DNA of 64,000 nucleotides, from positions 1,798,001-1,862,000 of the forward strand of contig NZ_CP159358.1 in NCBI RefSeq assembly GCF_040500475.1, read 5' to 3'. The notes beneath the pieces are model-generated. The model was not told the DNA's origin and did no database searches. It worked only from the letters and a program-made list of their open reading frames with translations. How positions within the stretch are numbered: position 1 is the stretch's first letter; each line of letters starts with the position of its first letter. This DNA is from Bacillus sp. Bos-x628 (GTDB lineage: Bacteria; Bacillota; Bacilli; Bacillales; Bacillaceae). A program made the translations under genes and the position numbers. This document shows, one piece after another, positions 37,701-45,600 of this stretch.

Positions 37701-38678
37701 CGCCCGAATTTGCTGACAGCCTGTATACACATTGACAAGGTGGAACATGACAATTCCGCCAATATGATCTAAAGGCATCCAGTCTAGTGAGACATCATCC
37801 TTAGTAAATTGATTGGCTTCAACCGTTCCCTTTACGTTGGCAAGAACACTTCTATGTGAATGTTCTACACATTTCGGCATCCCTGTACTACCAGACGTTA
37901 AGATAAAAAAGACAGAATCATCTGGTGTAACAGGATGAACATTTGTATCTCTATCAAAAGAGAGCATTGGCTCAACAGCCGCTACGCGTAATTGATCTGT
38001 GTGCCATAGCAAGGACAGACCCTCCACCTCTGGGGCAAGCGTTTCGTCTGTTAAAATGAGCGGATGATCCAGCAGTTTCCAAGAGTGATGAAGCTTCTGC
38101 ACCGCTGCGTTCATTTCTCGATAGGTTGGTGCTGCCGATACAAGTGTTGGAACAAACCCACCCAACACACAGGCCCAAAAGGCGCTGACCATAGCATGAT
38201 TGGATGAGAATTGAAAGAAAACAGGATCACCCGCCTGAACACCCAGTATCCTTAAACCAGTCAGGATTCGTTCTGCGTCTTCCTTCAACTGTTTGTAGGA
38301 TTGAGTCAGTTCGTTTTCGCTATTTTCAATATAGGTGAGTCCATGAGTCGTTTTTGCTGCCTCTGATAAGACGTCTTGAAGGGTCTGGGCACCTTTCGTT
38401 AAATCAATATCCCCTCCATAGGAGAGGGCTGGCGGCTTGTCCGCCAAGGTAGGCACAGCCGTTTGGGTATGAACAGATTCATCTGCGGACTCCTGCACGA
38501 TTTGCTTTTCGAGAAATAAGTGTGAGAGGTGATATGGCCGCGGTCGAATGGTTTTTTCACGTGAAAAAACAGCGAAGCGTTCGATCTCTTTGGTTTGTAA
38601 GATCGTGTTCTTTACATCTTGTAAAATGGCATCCGATGCTTCTTGTACGCTAGTTTGATGAATGGTTGATGGTTTCAT
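28545..38678 (-). CDS. Depsipeptide-type NRPS, first protein: AL-KR-T-C-A-T-E-C
   Basis: 3377 residues. Order: pseudo-subdomain segment (about 10-60), adenylating ligase (about 90-650; LTSGSTGMPKC, LDWMPLDHIGG, TGDLGF, GREKDMIIINGKNY), ketoreductase (about 900-1150; TGGLGGIG, Ser in ISSSSAR, GAYCAANEF), carrier (Ser about 1264), condensation (about 1310-1750; HHIVSDGWS), adenylation (about 1770-2260; code DAYFFGGTFK, hydrophobic residue likely), carrier (Ser about 2319), epimerase (about 2370-2800; HHLVIDGIS, LEGHGRED), condensation (about 2830-3290; HHILIDGWS), then an A-domain remnant. It begins with a loading ligase and no C domain, so it starts a new chain instead of extending the SrfAC product. 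Architecture and size match CesA of cereulide synthesis except for the extra C terminus. The AL-KR pair also resembles PksJ of bacillaene. Start ATG 38678 follows GGGAAGGA. Confidence 0.88.
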   Translation of the reverse strand: MKPSTIHQTSVQEASDAILQDVKNTILQTKEIERFAVFSREKTIRPRPYHLSHLFLEKQIVQESADESVHTQTAVPTLADKPPALSYGGDIDLTKGAQTLQDVLSEAAKTTHGLTYIENSENELTQSYKQLKEDAERILTGLRILGVQAGDPVFFQFSSNHAMVSAFWACVLGGFVPTLVSAAPTYREMNAAVQKLHHSWKLLDHPLILTDETLAPEVEGLSLLWHTDQLRVAAVEPMLSFDRDTNVHPVTPDDSVFFILTSGSTGMPKCVEHSHRSVLANVKGTVEANQFTKDDVSLDWMPLDHIGGIVMFHLVNVYTGCQQIRARTDDFIAQPLRWLDWMDRYRATKTWAPNFAFAMINDYEKEISSGSWDLSAMTCMINGAEAVVPKTIHRFLHLLAPHGLKGDVIRPAFGMSEISSAVVFSFAIERGNEDSGVLTFEETSLADQLRPALARETGTVSFTELGRPIPGITIRVVNHQQELLPEDHIGSVQIKGLTTMKGYYKNDEANQEVFQADGWFHTGDLGFLHEGRLTLTGREKDMIIINGKNYHNYEIEAIAEEVPGVETSFVAACSVRLAASASDELILFFTPKLYEPSYIIRTSQHMKSHIATKIGLSASCIIPVQKHAFPKTSSGKIERAQLRKRWQDGEFDEIIKEMDIRLENEHTLPDWSYQKEWSCAPIDQAAEQALGDIVIFADSLGLTDQLKSHNTNEGTYITVEPGQEFTQLSHKHYLIHPNQPSDYEQLFDTLRSYGVSVKQIIHLWNYTNHQDPLHVDMAKQAQCTGSMSALFLTKAIAAYEEPVTITFVSSHAMKVPGDKKHDVEKATTAGLMTAIKHEWPFINVQCLDFCLTESASQASHASAIMTEMKSKKPDHIVAFREGMRYVPVLTPLHLEKKQQMKKPPFELSGLYVMTGGLGGIGSMLSEYLLTTHQVHLVLLGRRAKDELPANQKETLSLLEKLAEDHGGTVVYEKADITDANAIESIVSKHEVTHGRWLKGIVHFAGIIQEELLAQITSVSLNEMYEAKVYGTIALHEAASKRRNVLFISSSSARTLKGGMTVGAYCAANEFVEQFTHYQKLTSTVKPYCFSFSMWDEIGMSEGSMIKGILKERGYLPISKQAGLNTILAGLMTNATLIYAGLDRSKREIQELVNAEIQIEQAIYVFFKTDQSKAIEERLYHSIQTFLQPRLSSEYTVHLYPEELWREKEDGTPDEAYFHELIEESEHESEDRPPQTGTEKLLAHIWSDLLDVSDVSCSDHFFLLGGHSLKATQMLSAIRQRTGFEVPLSVLFEHTRLGELAGWIDAHAKTDEAIPMRKAERSRDIPMSFAQQRQWFLYQLEPDLPFYNNTISFRMNGPLDLGVLQKSLDQMVRRHESLRTSFAMSGDEPVQIIHESISLSELEILDLSELASQEEKEHKAAEWAKREANTPFQLEDEAVFRAKLIRLSNTDHLLIMSIHHIVSDGWSIGIVAKELSESYTAAIEGREPMLPLIPLQYADYALWQKEYLTGDILQEQLSYWKEQFASPVQDLELPYDNPRPALQSYKGKSKKWRLSKELSERLTTLSQQTDSTLYMTLLSAFSTLLHRLSSQDEFVIGSVIAGRNRSEIEHLIGFFVNTLALRIDHGGNPSFKELLKQVKKTTIGAYAHQDVPFEMVVDELNIARDASKQPLFQVMFVLQNLPLEASRMGEATSVLTIEDTDTAKFDLSLFVFEGAEGLRLSLEYNTDLFSDDTMDRFIQYYEHMLGSICENPEQQIEQIPFLPENEKHQLVYEWSGKTGKPSGPLLITERFEEQVKKTPHAIALEYQGEQWTYRTLHEKVERLAAYLQQRGVTPHEPVGLLIDRTPEMILGVLAIVRAGGAYVPIDPEYPVARIDYMLKDTGIKLLLTKNKWLKKVSISRTDMVCLDQGYEEFLPVANVVSAALTPEGLAYINYTSGSTGQPKGVLIPHQAVIRLVCETDYVTLDEQTRILQIASFSFDAFTYEIWGALLNGGRLILTDRDTILSMDALAEALKAYKITTGFLTVPLFNRLTEEHPEALSGFNALFVGGDALSAAHIRKALTYLPEGLLNGYGPTENTTFSCVHRIRDLDERQTTVPIGQPIAYSEAFILDRQLQPVPQGVIGEIYVGGTGLALGYLGDEEKTTQSFISHPFREGARLYKTGDLGRWLPNGIIDCLGRIDQQVKIRGHRVECGEIEAAMLTFKGVTECAVIPHQQENGHKQLIGYFVQKGSLTKQDIRQTLKKLLPDYMVPSLLMELDELPLTPNGKVDHKRLPAPEWKQKEGTMLTDGPVSEKERILEKVWCQLLGAPSIGIHDNYFELGGDSIIIIQMVARLAQKGYIIQPRDVFEKQTISQLAHAMKKTDQAVSYDQTPVTGEVRPLPIQSWFFEQSLANRDYWNLSAHIELNQSVSLSQVTHVLSKLVDHHDMLRAMYIKEADGTWVQTVREPGVIPCVTSFDLTSYSYEEALKQIHIETGACQSTLSLEQGEVIKAILFHTGHNTSELFVAAHHLVIDGISWRIIQEDLLAGLQQLKAGQAVTFAKKTASYKRWADALYEYAQTETLLKQARFWQQVIDKEGEGSPFQKPALSNIEEHAEIRSVQLTKNQTETLLKQASQAYRTEVNDLLLAGLVQAIGQPVLMTLEGHGREDLFEQMDLSRTVGWFTSSYPILIPFIKTDIERQIKDVKETLRAVPQKGIGYGLLQYMTESRLLKTVTPQISFNYFGQLDQTDGEARLYLADDRNGHVHDPKADRQHLIDVYGYVVGGQLQMNFMMNRELLKNEEVRLIPERFKGKIEEILSHCLETTGGFTPSDFPMVQLSQQQIDQLPDNVMDVYPLSPMQQGMLFHALLDQASQAYFGQVHMTLEGLTDGHQYEQAWNLLAGRHSILRTRFAWEGLKEPVQLIRSEGSIHLNQHDVRHMSEQEQRDLIEQYLQSDRLRDFDLENIDEPLIRIALFTCDDKRSTFVFSFHHILIDGWSLFSLIGESFALYRSLMDERQIDLPPVRPYQDFIEWLYKQDQQKANEFWKDYMSGVEEATPLPGDGEQALEEPSGIKQYSVKLTQDLQRKLEELTGTQKVTMSTLIQSAWGLLLHLHSGSEDVVFGVTVSGRPAALTDVENMTGLFINTLPLRLPFTPDWTISRMLAHTQETVFQMREYEYTVLPDIQQMTHIPNGESLFHSIVVFENYPIESVEPYGVKILDIASHEETNYDLTLVAVPGDTLELRVTYRLNQYTEKQIQTMMQQLLHTLEAMTEQSDIPLSSFTIVTNKEKERMVNNWAINAQVSVLYPDQEEVYSGVHDPSSETEIYVLNEQYQLMPIGFPGDIFIGSKDIKAHCGELADWMEAHKIPHPFRHQTGEQLYPTGDVGVWTEEGQIQILDWM

Positions 38679-38702
38679 TTGAATTCCTTCCCTTTTTTGT
38701 CA

Positions 38703-38729
38703 GGCAGGAACGCACATCGCATCCCTGCC
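38703..38729 (-). other. Intercistronic hairpin between srfAC and the second synthetase
   Basis: On the transcript the 27 nt can fold into an 11-bp stem (two G-U pairs) with a 5-nt loop; the outer arms are GGCAGG and CCTGCC. No U-run follows, so it is unlikely to stop transcription. It could protect 3' ends after RNA processing or mark the joint where the extra genes were placed. It begins 12 nt past the srfAC stop. Confidence 0.55.
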
Positions 38730-38740
38730 AAACCTAAAGT

Positions 38741-41700
38741 TTACAAAACTGGTTGTCTATTTCTTTCGTTTAATATGTTTTTGATAAGCTGTGCATTTTG
38801 CACTGCACATTCTTTTACTTTGAACATGTCAGCATGTTGACCGAAGCCTTGGTAATAAACAAATGCACCGGTCGTTGCATGCTTCCAATCTTCCATCCAG
38901 TCTGGAATCACAATTCGTTCTTCTGATTGGATGAAATGGATATCTGCTTGAATTTGTCCTTGGTTCACCCCCTGCACAAACATTTCATAATAGGCACGTG
39001 TTTTTTTAACAAGCCCTTCTTTCACCAGCTTCGTTTGTGCAAGTTCGCTTTGCTGCGTCCGAGCCACAATCGCTTGTATGTCGTCGTCAATTGATCGCCC
39101 TGCTAAATCGCTTTTTCCAATTTTCTTATAGGAATCAATCATGATGACTTTTTCAACAGTTCTCCCTGCTTTTTCAAGTGCCTGGACGAGTTCAAAAGCC
39201 AGATAACACCCACCAGAGTACCCCATGAAAGACAATGGCCCTGTAGGTTTTAGGTGCTGTATATGCTGCATATATTGCTCGATTCGGTTATCTGCTTCTA
39301 TAAAATCAAAAGCAATCAGACGGACATCATGAAGCGTTTTTGCTGCTTCCTGATAGATGAATCCGTAACCTGGTAAAGGCGGTAGAGCAAAGACGGTCGA
39401 CGTCTGTGATTCATTGAAAACTAGATAGCCAAAGGCTTGGTTGTCTTGCTTGTGAATATAACGTCCTAGCGCCTCAATTGTCGGCTTCTCAAACAGCAAT
39501 TGAATCGGCACCTGTACTTGAAACTCTTTAGACACTTTAGATAAAAGAGACATCGCCTTTAATGAATGTCCGCCTAGTTCAAAGAAATGGTCATCGGTAC
39601 TAATATCCTCTCGTCCAAGCAAATCTCTCCAAATGAGGAGCAATTTCTGCTCTACTTCATTGACTGGTAGTTTAATCCGGCGATTACCTTGCTGCGCCTC
39701 TGGCTTTGGCAGCTTTCGTTTATCCACTTTACCGTTTGGCGTAAGCGGCAGATTCTCTAGCAAGATTAACTCATGAGGCAGCATGTAAGCAGGAAGGCTT
39801 TCTTTCATCCCTGCTTTGATCACCTCGATTTTCTCTTTCCATCCTTCCTCACACGTGATATATGCCAGCAATCTCGTATGATTGGTCTCATTGTGGTCTG
39901 CTAGGAGAGCGGCTTGTCTTACTCCTGGATGCATCAGAAGGCGGGCTTCAATTTCCGTGAGCTCAATTCGGTGTCCACGAATTTTCACCTGATCATCCAC
40001 TCTGCCTACATACTCTATATGACCGTCTTCTCGAAAGTAAGCGAGGTCGCCTGTTCGATAAAGTCTTTCTCCAGCAAAAAATGGATGCGCCATAAACGCT
40101 TGTTTTGTGAGATCAGGGCGATTCAAATAGCCCTTTGCGAGTCCTTTTCCACTAAGACAAAGCTCTCCAACCATACCGATGGGCTGGAGCTGACTGTGCT
40201 CACTCAATATATAAGCACCCGTCTGATTGAGCGGTTTTCCAATCGGAAGTGACAATGTATCTGTAGAAATGGCTTCATCAACAGGATAATAGGTGGCAAA
40301 GACCGTTGATTCGGTTGGTCCATATACATTGATCAGTCTGCCTTTTCCCATCACATCAAAAGCTTTTCTCACATGCTGAACCGATGCCCTTTCTCCGCCA
40401 AACAGCACTTTACGAACCCCACGCATCCAGGCTGTTCCTTCATCAACAAGAAGATGAAATAATGCAGTCGGAACAAACATGACGGAAATGTTTTCTTTTG
40501 AAATCAGGGCGGTCAACTGGCGCATGTCTAAAATCGTTTCTTTCTTCGGCAGCACAAGCTTCGCCCCGTTTAATAGAGCACCATAAACATCAAAGGTAAA
40601 ACCATCGAATGCGCTATTTGATAAAGAGAGCAATGTATCTGTTTCTGAGATGGTTAAGTAATTGGTATTTTTGACAACCCGGGCAATATTAGAATGGGTT
40701 GTCATAATCCCTTTTGGTTGTCCCGTTGTACCAGATGTATACATGATGTACGCCATATCATGCAGACCGCCCTCAAGCGTCAGGTTCTCTGGGCTCATCA
40801 ACGAAATTTCCTGATCATCTGTGAAAATATATGTGCCGTGAAAGGCAAACGCCTTCGCCTGACTAATGAAGGAAGATTGAGTCAGAAGATGTGTGGCTCC
40901 GCTGTCCTTTAACATATATTGAATGCGGCTGTCTGGATACTCGGGATCAATTGGCACATAGATAGCGCCTGCCTTTAACACAGCAAGCAGACTGATGATG
41001 AGTTCTGGCGTACGCTCCGCTAAAATGGCAATTACTGTTTGATGGGCAACCCCATTTTTTTGTAAATGCCGTGCCAATCGATTGGCCTGTTCATTGAGCT
41101 CAGCATAAGTGATCGTTTGTCCTCCGGCTGACAATGCCGGCGCATTTGGCTGTTTGCGGACATTATGCTCGAACCACTTAGACAAATAGAGCTGTTCATG
41201 CTCAAGTTCAGGCGCATTGAATTCCTCAAGAATACGTTGCTTTTCCTGCTTTGTCGTAAGTGTAAGTGTGTGAACGGATTGATCTGGATGCTTGATCACC
41301 TCTTTTAGTAAGAGATGAAGCTGTTCCTTTAGGCGATGGACAAAGCTAGGTTCAAAGGCTTTTTGATTAAAGGCTAGCTTCAATTGCAATTGTTCTCCTG
41401 GTGACGCCAGCAAATTGAGATCGTAGTTCGATTTTTCAAATATGTTCATATCTTTCACTGAAAATCCCAGCAGTGTCTCTTGGTCGTCTTTTTTTGCGTG
41501 CGGCACATTCTCAAATACCACAATATGATCGATTAGCTGTTGATGACCTGTCTTTGACTGAATTTCATAAATCGGTATATATTGGTGCGGTTCAGCCGCA
41601 AGCGACTGCTGCTGCGTTTCTGTTAATAGTGAACGAAATGTCACTTGATCCGTCAGTTGGACTCTCTTTGGGATGACATTGATGAACAACCCGACCATCC

Positions 41701-42574
41701 GATCAACACCAGCCAAATCTGCCGGACGTCCTGACACAACCGTTCCGAAAAGAACATCATTTGACCGCTGATACCTGCTGAGCAGAATAGACCACACGGA
41801 TTGGAGCGCACTGCTTAAAGTGGTATTCTGCTGCGAAGCTAAAGCGGACAATGCGGTCGTTTCTTCTTTGCCCAATGCCCATTCAATTTCGCCTAGTACA
41901 TATTCTGTCGTTTGTTTTCGTTGCTCTTTAAAGGTAGTTTGTCCTTCAAACCCCGCTAATGTTTGCTGCCAATAATGAAGAGACGCTTGTTTGTCTTGTT
42001 TTTCCAACCACTGAATATAATCCTTATACGGTTTGACTGGCTGTAGTTTGCAAGGCATCTCGTGCAAAAGTGCATGGTAAATCGCAAATAATTCTTGCAC
42101 GACAAGTCCGAAACACCAGCCATCAAGGAGGATATGATGGTAACTCCATATCCAGCGATAGCTTGAAGGTCCAGTTTGGAAAAGCGAGACCCGCATGAGC
42201 ATATCCTTCGACAAGTCAAACCCTCTTAACTGATCCTCTTGTTTAAACGTATCGATATGCACGAGCTGTTCCTTTTCAGAAAGGCTCTGCAAATCAATGA
42301 CATCCATGTGGAAAGGTCGTTTCTTTAAGACAACCTGGATAGGGCGTTTGACTTTCTCGTGAAGGAACACGGTACGAAAAATATCGTACCGATTCACGAT
42401 GATATTCATGCTTTCCTCAAGCAAATCATGGCGAAGTAAGCCTTCTACTTTCATATCCATTTGTTCTATATAAAAGCCCTTTTCTTGATGATGGAGGGTA
42501 TGAAACAGCATTCCTTCTTGCATCGGTGACAAATAATACATATCTTGAACTTGATCCTTTTGAAATTGACTCAT
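38741..42574 (-). CDS. srfAC: Surfactin-type synthetase SrfAC: C-A-T-TE (module 7)
   Basis: 1277 residues, the same size as known SrfAC. Domains: condensation (about 10-450; SPMQEGMLFH, HHILLDGW), adenylation (about 470-960; YTSGTTGQPKG), carrier (GGHSLKAM, Ser about 1003), thioesterase (about 1050-1277; GYSGGCYLAFE nucleophile). The ten-residue specificity code reads DGFFLGVVFK, one change from the isoleucine code of bacitracin and lichenysin (DGFFLGVVYK), and differs from the leucine codes of the other modules; Ile or Val at position 7 is the hallmark of pumilacidin. The N-terminus MSQFQKDQVQDMYYLSPMQ is an acceptor COM segment facing the SrfAB tail. ATG 42574 follows AAGGAGG. TE closes the lactone with the beta-hydroxy fatty acid. 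Confidence 0.92.
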   Translation of the reverse strand: MSQFQKDQVQDMYYLSPMQEGMLFHTLHHQEKGFYIEQMDMKVEGLLRHDLLEESMNIIVNRYDIFRTVFLHEKVKRPIQVVLKKRPFHMDVIDLQSLSEKEQLVHIDTFKQEDQLRGFDLSKDMLMRVSLFQTGPSSYRWIWSYHHILLDGWCFGLVVQELFAIYHALLHEMPCKLQPVKPYKDYIQWLEKQDKQASLHYWQQTLAGFEGQTTFKEQRKQTTEYVLGEIEWALGKEETTALSALASQQNTTLSSALQSVWSILLSRYQRSNDVLFGTVVSGRPADLAGVDRMVGLFINVIPKRVQLTDQVTFRSLLTETQQQSLAAEPHQYIPIYEIQSKTGHQQLIDHIVVFENVPHAKKDDQETLLGFSVKDMNIFEKSNYDLNLLASPGEQLQLKLAFNQKAFEPSFVHRLKEQLHLLLKEVIKHPDQSVHTLTLTTKQEKQRILEEFNAPELEHEQLYLSKWFEHNVRKQPNAPALSAGGQTITYAELNEQANRLARHLQKNGVAHQTVIAILAERTPELIISLLAVLKAGAIYVPIDPEYPDSRIQYMLKDSGATHLLTQSSFISQAKAFAFHGTYIFTDDQEISLMSPENLTLEGGLHDMAYIMYTSGTTGQPKGIMTTHSNIARVVKNTNYLTISETDTLLSLSNSAFDGFTFDVYGALLNGAKLVLPKKETILDMRQLTALISKENISVMFVPTALFHLLVDEGTAWMRGVRKVLFGGERASVQHVRKAFDVMGKGRLINVYGPTESTVFATYYPVDEAISTDTLSLPIGKPLNQTGAYILSEHSQLQPIGMVGELCLSGKGLAKGYLNRPDLTKQAFMAHPFFAGERLYRTGDLAYFREDGHIEYVGRVDDQVKIRGHRIELTEIEARLLMHPGVRQAALLADHNETNHTRLLAYITCEEGWKEKIEVIKAGMKESLPAYMLPHELILLENLPLTPNGKVDKRKLPKPEAQQGNRRIKLPVNEVEQKLLLIWRDLLGREDISTDDHFFELGGHSLKAMSLLSKVSKEFQVQVPIQLLFEKPTIEALGRYIHKQDNQAFGYLVFNESQTSTVFALPPLPGYGFIYQEAAKTLHDVRLIAFDFIEADNRIEQYMQHIQHLKPTGPLSFMGYSGGCYLAFELVQALEKAGRTVEKVIMIDSYKKIGKSDLAGRSIDDDIQAIVARTQQSELAQTKLVKEGLVKKTRAYYEMFVQGVNQGQIQADIHFIQSEERIVIPDWMEDWKHATTGAFVYYQGFGQHADMFKVKECAVQNAQLIKNILNERNRQPVL

Positions 42575-42619
42575 CTATTTCATTCCTCCTTCCCTTTTTA
42601 AATGACTGTGCAACTGGTG

Positions 42620-45600
42620 TTATGTCAATTTCTCCTCAAGCATGTCAAAAATATCATCTATTTCTTCCATTTCAAGATCCGTTGCGGAGAAGTCACTCGG
42701 CGTGAATTCTCGCTCATGACGAGCTAAGCAATGTGCTATGATCGCAGTGAGTTTTTCCTTTAACAAATTCATCAACTGCTGAATCGTCTGTTCTTCATAT
42801 TCACCTTTGCAATAAGAGCACGAAAGAATGAATTGATTGTTTTTGACAAGACCACTCAAGTTTAGCTTGTAAATAGCTTCAGATTCAGGACTTGCTTGAC
42901 GGCCCATATCATATATTGACGGACCGAACAGTTCCGTACGGACTTCTTGATCAATTTGACCAAGGTAATTAAAACTGATCTCTGGATTCACTCGTTCTTC
43001 TGACGGGAGGCACGCTGTCAGGTACCTTAAGATACCGTAGCCAATTCCTTTATTTGGTACACGCCTTAGCATTTCTTTTGTGGTTTTGATGGCATCTGCT
43101 ATCTCCTGATCAGGCTTTGTCTTTAATACGACAGGATACATGCTCGTAAACCATCCAACCGTTCGGGATACATCTAAGCCTGATAAAATATCCTCTCTCC
43201 CATGACCTTCAAGCTGGACATGTACATGCGAAAGACCTGACCATTCTCCGACCGCAAGATCAAGTGCACATAGAAGAATGTCGTTCATTTCCGTCGTATA
43301 CGGATGGTGAACATCTGTTAAAAGATGCTCGGTTTCAAGTTCTGTCAGTTGAATTTGCACGGCACTGGATTCAGCAACCGTCCTTTCTTTCACTTGATAA
43401 TCAACAGGTAGAACCGCAAATGGTTTTCTTTCAATCTCTGCCCAGTACTCGCTTTGGCTTTTTAATGTGTGTGACTGTGCGTATCGCTCCACCGCTTCTG
43501 CCCATTCTTTGAAGGAATGAGTTTTTGGCGGAAGGACAAGCGTTAGTCCTTGCTCTGCTTGCTGATAAAGAGACATAAAATCTTCAAGTAAAATGCGGCA
43601 TGAGACACCGTCAATGACGAGATGATGTGTCACGATCAGTAAATGATCTCCGTTTTCCGTATGGAAACATACGATTTTCATTAACGGTCCTTTTTCGAGG
43701 TTCAACTGTCGCTGATACTCATTAGCATATGTGGAGATAGTCGTTTTCACGTCCTGCTCTTTTGCTACATTGCAAGAAACGATCGAAATCGGTTCTGTGA
43801 GCTCACGCTGATTGTACTGCATGATCTCACCATGAACGTTTCGGTACACCATTCGCAACGCATCATGATGTGAGAGTAATTTTTGCATGATTTGTTTCGT
43901 AATCTTAAGGTTAAACCCATTCGGTGCGTGAAGCATCATCGATAAATTCCAGTGATGCTGGTTGCTGAACTTTCGTTCAAAGAACCAGCGTTGAATCGGT
44001 GTAAGGATGACCTCTCCTTCGACTGGTGATTGATCGGCCGTCATCAGATCTGCCTCTTCTAAATATGGGCGGATTTCCGCAATGGTCGGGTGCTGGAATA
44101 ACAGTTTCATATCGAGCTTCCAGCCTTTTTGTGTTAACCTGCTCGCCATTTGAATTCCTTTGATCGAATCTCCACCTAGGAAGAAAAAATGATCATGGAT
44201 GCCTACTCGATTGACCCCTAAGACATCTGCCCAAATGTCGCAAAGAAGGGTTTCTAATTCGTCCCTTGGCGCTTCATATGCCGTTTGATTCGCCTCCATA
44301 TCAGGATCTGGCAAGGCTTTGTGATCGACTTTCCCATTTACCGTTACCGGTAATTGGTCTAAACGCATGATCCATGATGGCATCATATATTCTGGTAATG
44401 TTCGTTTTAAGCTTTCTTGCAAGGTGCTCGTTTCTTCATCTGTGACAACGTATGCGGCAAGTGCGGTCTGACCGCCTGCATTTTGAACGGTCGTCACCAC
44501 CGCTTCTTTCACTGAATCAAGTGCGAGTAGGTGGGCTTCAATTTCAGACAACTCAATACGGAATCCGCGAATTTTCACTTGATGGTCTTTCCTGCCGATA
44601 TAGATCAGTTCGCCATCCTCTGTCCATTTGACAAGGTCACCTGTTCGGTACATGCGCTCTCCTGGATAAAATGGATCTGCCACAAATCGTTGGTCCGTTT
44701 CCTCCGGGAGATGCCAATAACCTCTCGCCAGTCCTTTCCCCGCAACGACCAACTCTCCAGGTACGCCTGGCGGCGAGAGATCATATAAAGAACTCATGAT
44801 GTAAAAGCGGGTATTAGCAATCGCTGTTCCGATAGGAAGCGTGCCTTGATTTGGTTCAATGATACCGCTTGTCGCCACAACGGTATTCTCGGTTGGTCCA
44901 TAGTTATTCACAAGTGTGTAACGGACTGGCTTCACCTGCTTGAGCTTGTCACCGCCTGTGAGTAAATAGCGCAAGGAATCGTTCTCAAGCGTCATAAATT
45001 GCTCACAAAGCTGTGTCGGCAGGAATGCAATGGTGATGCCTTCTTCATTGAAATACGTATTGAGCTTGACAATATCGAGTCGGATGGCTTCATCAATGAT
45101 GTGTAGCTCTGCGCCGGCGATCCATGTCGGGAACATCTCCCAAATGGAGGCATCAAAGCCAAAGCCGGCATATTTTGCGGTTCGATCTGCACTCGTCACC
45201 TCAAAGGCATTTTTGTGCCAGAAACAGAGATTGACAAGTGACTGATGTTCGATCATGACACCTTTCGGCTTTCCAGTCGTACCGGATGTGTAAATGATAT
45301 AAGCGAGATCGGTCGGTTTGACATGGACGTGAACGTCCTGCGCTTCTCCTTCAAACGCCTCTTCCAAATAAAGTACGCAACCTGTGAACGGCAGTGGAAC
45401 CGGCAAGTCTTTTTGTATCAAAAGCACCTTTGCCCCGCAGTCCTCCAGCATATATGCAATCCGCTGTTTAGGGTAATCGGCATCCATTGGCACAAAGACC
45501 GCACCTGCTTTCAGAACGCCAAGTAAAGCGGCTGACATCTCAAGTGATGGACGGGTGAGAATGCCTACCCGATCTCCTGGCTTTGTGCCAAGGGAGATTA

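Noticed and set aside
44531..45526. Plus-strand ORFs of 85, 71 and 93 residues repeated at 55245-56240
   Set aside because: They are antisense shadows that recur only because the underlying A-T unit is duplicated.
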